From the NCBI GenBank assembly GCA_964561215.1, contig CAZLOS010000004.1:1-64000 (forward strand): DNA of 64,000 bases, read 5' to 3'. Within the stretch, counting starts at the first letter, position 1. The number at the start of each line of letters is the position of its first letter. The stretch is from JAJFUV01 sp964561215. Its GTDB lineage: Bacteria > Acidobacteriota > Terriglobia > Bryobacterales > Bryobacteraceae. Below the pieces are notes generated by a model. That model worked only from the letters and a program-made list of their open reading frames with translations. It searched no databases and was not told the DNA's origin. Positions 59,985-64,000 of the stretch are shown here, one piece after another. The translations under genes were made by a program, and so were the position numbers.

Positions 59985-62138
59985 TTGCCGCCCATCCTCT
60001 CCATCATTTTCGCCGCCCTACTCACCTTGCTCACGGCCTACGGCCTGGGAAGGTTGTGGTTTCGCAAGAACGAGGTTCCGCACGAGATCGTGCTCGCCGT
60101 GGGCGCCGCCATCCTTAGCCTGATCGTGTTTGGCCTGCTGGCGGTTGGGCTCGCGGGAAAAGCCGCCTTCGCGGCCGTGGCGGGAGGAGGGATCTCGGCG
60201 CTGGTCCTCCTGCGGGATAAGATCAGGCGCCCGGCCATGCAGTTCTCGCGCCCGTTATGGATACTCCTCCCGTTCGGAGTTCTGTACGTGGTACACGCGC
60301 TGGCGCCGGAAATTCAACCCGACGCCGCCGGCTATCACCTGGGCAATGTAGCCGAGTACTTGCGCCTGGGGCGCTTTCCGGGTACCGTGGATTTTTACGA
60401 GATCCTCCCGCACGGCGTCGAAATGCTGTTTGCCTTCGCCTTCTCCTTCGGAGGACACTCGGCCGCCAAGCTGGTGCACTTTGCGCTGTTCGCGGCCAGC
60501 GTGCCGCTGATCTTCTCGCTCGGAAAGCGGCTTGGCCTGGAGCAGCCCATTCCGGCGTTCGCCGCCGTGTTTTACGCGGTGACTACCGTGGTGGGCACAA
60601 CCGGCACGTGCGCTTACATCGACGTGGCGCTCGCGTTCTACGCGCTGGCCGCCGTTTATCTCGTCGTGCGCTGGCACCAGGAAGGTTCGACGATCCTGTT
60701 AGTTTCGGCCGGACTTGTGGCGGGCTTTTGTTACGGCGTAAAGAACACCGGAGGCGTCGTGGCCGCCGGCGTTGCCGTGTGGCTCCTGGCCCGGCGCAAG
60801 TGGAAAGCCGCGGCGGTATTCAGCGTTTCCGCCGCCGCGATGATCGCTCCATGGATGGCGCGCGCCTACCTGATGACGGGCAACCCGGTGGCTCCGCTGT
60901 TCAATCGCCTCTTTCCGAATCCCTATTTCCACGTCCTGAGCGAGGAAGGGCTCGCCTCCCGGATGCAGCTCTACGGAGGCGGAAGTTGGCTGGAGCGCAT
61001 CAAGGATCTGACCCTTTACGGCCGTTCCAGTCTCGGCCTTCTGGGGCCGATGTGGCTGCTGGCGCCGCTCGCGCTGATCGCCCTGCGGCGACCCGCGGGC
61101 CGCGTGCTGGTGTGTGCGGCGGCGATCGCCGGCGCGCCTTACTATCTGAACACTTCGGCGCGCTTCCTGATTCCGGCGATGCCCTTTCTGGCGCTGGCGA
61201 TCTTCATGAGTCTGCCGCGCGGCTTGTCCTGGGCGCTGGTAGCCGCGCATGCCGTTTTGAGCTGGCCCGCGGTGGTAGGTCTCTACGCCGACGACTACGT
61301 CTGGAGGTTGCGCGGATGGCCGGTCGCCGCCGCGCTGCGCATCGAACCGGAGCGGGACTACCTTCGCCGCACCTTGGGCGAATACCGGATGGCCGAGGTC
61401 ATAAACCGATCCACACCGCCGGGCGCGCGAATCCTGGACCTTCATGGCACTGCCGCCGCTTACACCGAGCGCCGGATGAGTCTGTTCTACCAGTCTTCCG
61501 CCACCGAGGCGTGCGTCGACGCGCTGCGCTTCGGCCTCTATCAGCATTTGCAGCCTCTGTCCGATTTGGCGGCGAGTTGGCCCGAAGCGCCCTTCACCGC
61601 GCTACGGCTCCGGCAGGAAGCAGCGGGCGTCACCAACTGGAGCATCGCCGAATTGGGCTTCTACCGCGGCAATTACCGTTTGCAGCCAAGGGCCCGGTGG
61701 CTGCTGGATGCCTGGCCCAACCTCCAGGATGCGCCCTTGGCCCTCGACAACAACTTCACAACTTTCTGGGCGGCGCTCGAACCGGCCAAGCCCGGCATGT
61801 TCCTGGAAACGCAATTCGATCAGCCGCTATGGCTCACCGGAGCGACTGTCACGTGCCTCCGCATCGAGCAGAACGTCCGCCTTGCCATCTACGGAAGGAG
61901 CCCGGATGGCGCGTGGCGTCTGCTTTGCGACAGGCCCACCCCGCTGATCCGGCGCGATGCCGGCCTGAGGGTGGAAGCCACGCGAGGCATCCGGCGCAGG
62001 GGCTTCCAATATATCGTCGCGCCCATCGGCAGCGGCGGGAACAGCCCCATCGGCAGGGATCTGCGCGATGCCCCGTGGCACTGGGGCGTCGAGCGGGTCG
62101 CGTGCGAGGGCAATCTCTGCCTTTTCCGGATTCTATGA
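59985..62138 (+). CDS. large polytopic membrane glycosyltransferase-like protein
   Basis: About 717 residues. The N-terminal half contains around a dozen hydrophobic helices (first at residues 4-22), with DAAGYHLGNVAEYLRLG in a loop, reminiscent of GT-C glycosyltransferases where an acidic residue after the first helix is catalytic. The last 270 residues are soluble; PLALDNNFTTFWAALEPAKPGMFLETQFDQPLWLTGATV resembles a discoidin-like (F5/8 type C) carbohydrate-binding segment. The start is uncertain: TTG at 59985 is the first in-frame start near the upstream border, and a start further in is possible. The stop overlaps the convergent reductase gene by 6 bp. Substrate unknown. Confidence 0.65.
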   Translation: MPPILSIIFAALLTLLTAYGLGRLWFRKNEVPHEIVLAVGAAILSLIVFGLLAVGLAGKAAFAAVAGGGISALVLLRDKIRRPAMQFSRPLWILLPFGVLYVVHALAPEIQPDAAGYHLGNVAEYLRLGRFPGTVDFYEILPHGVEMLFAFAFSFGGHSAAKLVHFALFAASVPLIFSLGKRLGLEQPIPAFAAVFYAVTTVVGTTGTCAYIDVALAFYALAAVYLVVRWHQEGSTILLVSAGLVAGFCYGVKNTGGVVAAGVAVWLLARRKWKAAAVFSVSAAAMIAPWMARAYLMTGNPVAPLFNRLFPNPYFHVLSEEGLASRMQLYGGGSWLERIKDLTLYGRSSLGLLGPMWLLAPLALIALRRPAGRVLVCAAAIAGAPYYLNTSARFLIPAMPFLALAIFMSLPRGLSWALVAAHAVLSWPAVVGLYADDYVWRLRGWPVAAALRIEPERDYLRRTLGEYRMAEVINRSTPPGARILDLHGTAAAYTERRMSLFYQSSATEACVDALRFGLYQHLQPLSDLAASWPEAPFTALRLRQEAAGVTNWSIAELGFYRGNYRLQPRARWLLDAWPNLQDAPLALDNNFTTFWAALEPAKPGMFLETQFDQPLWLTGATVTCLRIEQNVRLAIYGRSPDGAWRLLCDRPTPLIRRDAGLRVEATRGIRRRGFQYIVAPIGSGGNSPIGRDLRDAPWHWGVERVACEGNLCLFRIL

Positions 62139-62636
62139 GAGCTTGGCGGCGATGTCCGCGGCGATCTTTGCACCGTGGAAGCGCCCGTTTTCGATGAAGA
62201 TCTCGTTTGTGTGGACGCCCGCCACCAGAACGCCGGCCAGATATAGTCCCGGGCGCGCGCTCTCCATCGTTTCCATGTTCAACGCGGGCCGGCCGTCTTC
62301 TCCGAGCGAAATGCCGTGCGCGGCGAGGAAACCGAGATCCGGATGGTATCCGGTCATGGCGAACACGTAGTCGTTGTCGAGCCAGAGTTCTCCCTCCGGA
62401 GTCCGGATGAGAATCCTCCGCGGCTCGATCCGGGCGATGCCGGACCGGAAATAGGCCTTGATTTCGCCTGCCGCGATGCGGTTTTCGAGGTTGGGCTTGA
62501 TCCAGTACTTCACGTGGTCATGCAGGGCGTCGCCGCGATGAATCAACGTGACGCGTGCGCCGCTCCAATGAAGTTCAAGCGCCGCGATCGCCGCCGAGTT
62601 CTTGCCGCCCACCACCACCGCGTCGTACTGAATCAC
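62133..62636 (-). CDS. N-terminally truncated YpdA-like NAD(P)-binding reductase
   Basis: 167 residues starting at GTG 62636, whose bases overlap the alaS stop (TGTGA). VVVGGKNSAAIAALELHWSGARVTLIHRG is the pyridine-nucleotide fold that normally lies in the middle of YpdA-type bacillithiol disulfide reductases (about residue 165 of about 325), and GYHPDLGFLAAHGISLG ... SARPGLYLAGVLVAG ... IFIENGRFHGAKIA is their C-terminal FAD part. The FAD-binding N-terminal half (first GxGxxG) is missing. It is either a decaying gene or an unusual NAD(P)-domain product coupled to alaS. Residues of the remaining fold appear intact. Confidence 0.75.
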   Translation of the reverse strand: MIQYDAVVVGGKNSAAIAALELHWSGARVTLIHRGDALHDHVKYWIKPNLENRIAAGEIKAYFRSGIARIEPRRILIRTPEGELWLDNDYVFAMTGYHPDLGFLAAHGISLGEDGRPALNMETMESARPGLYLAGVLVAGVHTNEIFIENGRFHGAKIAADIAAKLS

Positions 62637-64000
62637 AAGAGGCCTTCGATCTCCTGTTCGATTACCTGGCGTAACCGGGCGGCATCCTTCACCCCGCCCT
62701 CGGCCATATCCGGACGGCCGCCCGCCTTGCCGCCCGCGGCCTGCGCCACCTTGCCCGCGAGCTTGCCCGCGTGGACCTTGGCGGTCACGTCCTTGCGAAC
62801 GGCGCTGACCAGCTCGCCTCCGCCGCTCGAAAGTACGATTACGTCGATGCCCTGGTTGCGCAATGAATCCGCGATCCAGCGCAACTGCTGGCGATCGAAG
62901 TCGTCGACGTAAGCGGCCACTAGCGTAACCCCTTTGACGCCGCGCGCGCGATCCTTGAGATTCGCGACCATCGAGTGCGCCAGCTTCTGCTTGAGCTGGT
63001 CGAGTTGCTTTTCGAGGGCTCTCTCGCGGGCGATCATCCTTTCGGTCTGCTCGTAGAGTTCCGGTTCGGCGGTGCGCAACAAGTTAGCCACGCGTTCGAG
63101 CGAACCCGACACTTCCTGGAAGCGGGCCAGCGCGCCCTCGCCGGTGATGGCTTCGATGCGGCGCACGCCGGCCGAAATGCTGCCTTCGTAGACGATCTTG
63201 CACAGCCCTATGTCTCCGGTCCGCGAGGCGTGCGTGCCGCCGCACAACTCGCGGCTGAAGCCGGGCACGGAGACCACCCGCACCTTGTCCCCGTACTTCT
63301 CGCCGAACAGCGCCATGGCGCCCGTAGTCAGCGCCTGATCCAGCGCCATCACGTCGGTTGTGACCGCCGAGTTGCGCAGGATCTGTTCGTTCACCAGGCG
63401 CTCGACTTCGGCGACCTCGTCGGAGTCCATGGCCGTGTAGTGGGTGAAATCGAACCTCAGCCGCGCCGGCTCCACAACGCTGCCGGCCTGCTTGACGTGC
63501 GCACCCAGCACCTGGCGCAAGGCGGCGTGGAGCAGGTGCGTTGCCGTATGGTTGCGCATGGTGGCGTGGCGCGATCCTGCGTCGACCTCCGCCCGCAAGA
63601 CGTCTCCCACGTGGATCGCGTCGGTTGTGACGACGCGGTGAACACTCAGGCCGGTGACAGGCGGGTAAACGCTCTCAACCGTCGCCACCTTGATGCCGCC
63701 CGCGTTGTAAAGCTCGCCGTTGTCGCCAACCTGGCCGCCGGTCTCGGCGTAAAACGGCGTCCGATCCAGCACGACCTCGGCCTTCGTATTGGGCCCGACG
63801 CTCTGGACCGGCTGCTCATCCACAAGCAAGCCGATTACCTTGGCGTCCGGCGTCGAAAGCATTTCGTAGCCGAGGAACTTCGTGGGCCCTGGCGCCCGCA
63901 GTTCCTGATAGGCCTCTGCGATGATGCCCTTCTCGGCGCCCTTCCAGCTTGCGCGCGCCCGCTCGCGCTGCTGCTCCATTTCGGATTCGAAACCCGCATT
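62633..64000 (-). CDS. alaS: alanyl-tRNA synthetase, C-terminal part (runs off the window)
   Basis: 456 codons are visible; the 5' end lies beyond 64000, since the frame continues NAGFESEMEQQRERARASW at the edge. Features: FYAETGGQVGDNG (editing domain start), HTATHLLHAALRQVLGAHV with the editing-site HxxxH metal motif, GFSRELCGGTHASRTGDIG with the Cys/His zinc ligands, and the C-Ala/DHHA1 domain ending SSGGGELVSAVRKDVTAKVHAGKLAGKVAQAAGGKAGGRPDMAEGG. The catalytic adenylation domain is outside. A truncated YpdA-like gene starts within its stop codon. Confidence 0.95.
   Translation of the reverse strand, partial: NAGFESEMEQQRERARASWKGAEKGIIAEAYQELRAPGPTKFLGYEMLSTPDAKVIGLLVDEQPVQSVGPNTKAEVVLDRTPFYAETGGQVGDNGELYNAGGIKVATVESVYPPVTGLSVHRVVTTDAIHVGDVLRAEVDAGSRHATMRNHTATHLLHAALRQVLGAHVKQAGSVVEPARLRFDFTHYTAMDSDEVAEVERLVNEQILRNSAVTTDVMALDQALTTGAMALFGEKYGDKVRVVSVPGFSRELCGGTHASRTGDIGLCKIVYEGSISAGVRRIEAITGEGALARFQEVSGSLERVANLLRTAEPELYEQTERMIARERALEKQLDQLKQKLAHSMVANLKDRARGVKGVTLVAAYVDDFDRQQLRWIADSLRNQGIDVIVLSSGGGELVSAVRKDVTAKVHAGKLAGKVAQAAGGKAGGRPDMAEGGVKDAARLRQVIEQEIEGLL

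Noticed and set aside
60257..62197. 646-codon open frame overlapping the membrane glycosyltransferase in another phase
   Set aside because: Arg/Pro/Gly-rich, without motifs; it lies across a gene with proper membrane helices.
1..64000. tRNA, rRNA, CRISPR arrays, phage genes and replication origins
   Set aside because: I saw no cloverleaf-like clusters, repeat-spacer pattern, integrase, capsid gene or DnaA-box cluster. A tRNA scan would be needed to exclude single tRNAs.

Overview
The window looks like a chromosomal segment of a high-GC, Gram-negative Acidobacteriota, most likely the Bryobacterales/Solibacter side. This is inferred from gene content: four very large Oar-type TonB-dependent receptors with N-terminal carboxypeptidase-regulatory-like domains, several twin-arginine-targeted cytoplasmic-type enzymes, a DUF1326 protein and a neutral-ceramidase-like protein. 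I had no database search, so the taxonomy is a judgement. I see no rRNA, tRNA, CRISPR array, intact insertion sequence or prophage. A 10-N assembly gap lies at 18941-18950.

Layout. 1-375 is the remnant of an IS630-type transposase. 376-13029 holds a DeoR-type regulator, three Oar-like receptors, a rubredoxin-reductase fusion, a CDGSH protein and a small secreted protein. 13123-17638 carries an enolase-superfamily/DegT-aminotransferase pair, a decayed methyltransferase and a Mut7-C protein. 17767-22635 has a membrane glycosyltransferase-like gene broken by the gap, and a four-gene overlapping operon (HAD, PfkB kinase, ROK kinase, SIS isomerase) resembling heptose-phosphate synthesis. 22695-28326 is a complete RND tripartite efflux operon. 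28419-37000 is mixed: metallo-hydrolase, ceramidase-like protein, fourth receptor, YkgJ, flavin reductase, a frameshifted DUF3800 gene and orphan small genes.

The most coherent part is 37249-48165. The NAD(H)-sensing repressor gene rex is divergent from a succinate dehydrogenase/fumarate reductase operon (A-C-D-B order). Both promoters have a 20-bp palindrome with the same core, ATCGAGAA-N4-TTCTCGAT, lying over the expected transcription start. Behind rex on its own strand come GTP-dependent PEP carboxykinase, an AspT/SucE-type dicarboxylate transporter with an unusual C-terminal beta-barrel-like extension, and a GH42 beta-galactosidase. I infer a redox-controlled succinate module: PEP carboxylation, fumarate reduction and succinate export.

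48146-64000 holds an alpha/beta hydrolase with a SelA-like PLP protein, an ECF sigma/anti-sigma pair, threonine synthase, a cold-shock gene with a structured leader, a Tat-targeted PaoABC-like molybdenum hydroxylase operon, a VapBC-type pair whose toxin is frameshifted, a DUF1326 protein, a Tat-type sugar isomerase, a large membrane glycosyltransferase, a truncated YpdA-like reductase and the 3' two-thirds or less of alaS running off the window.
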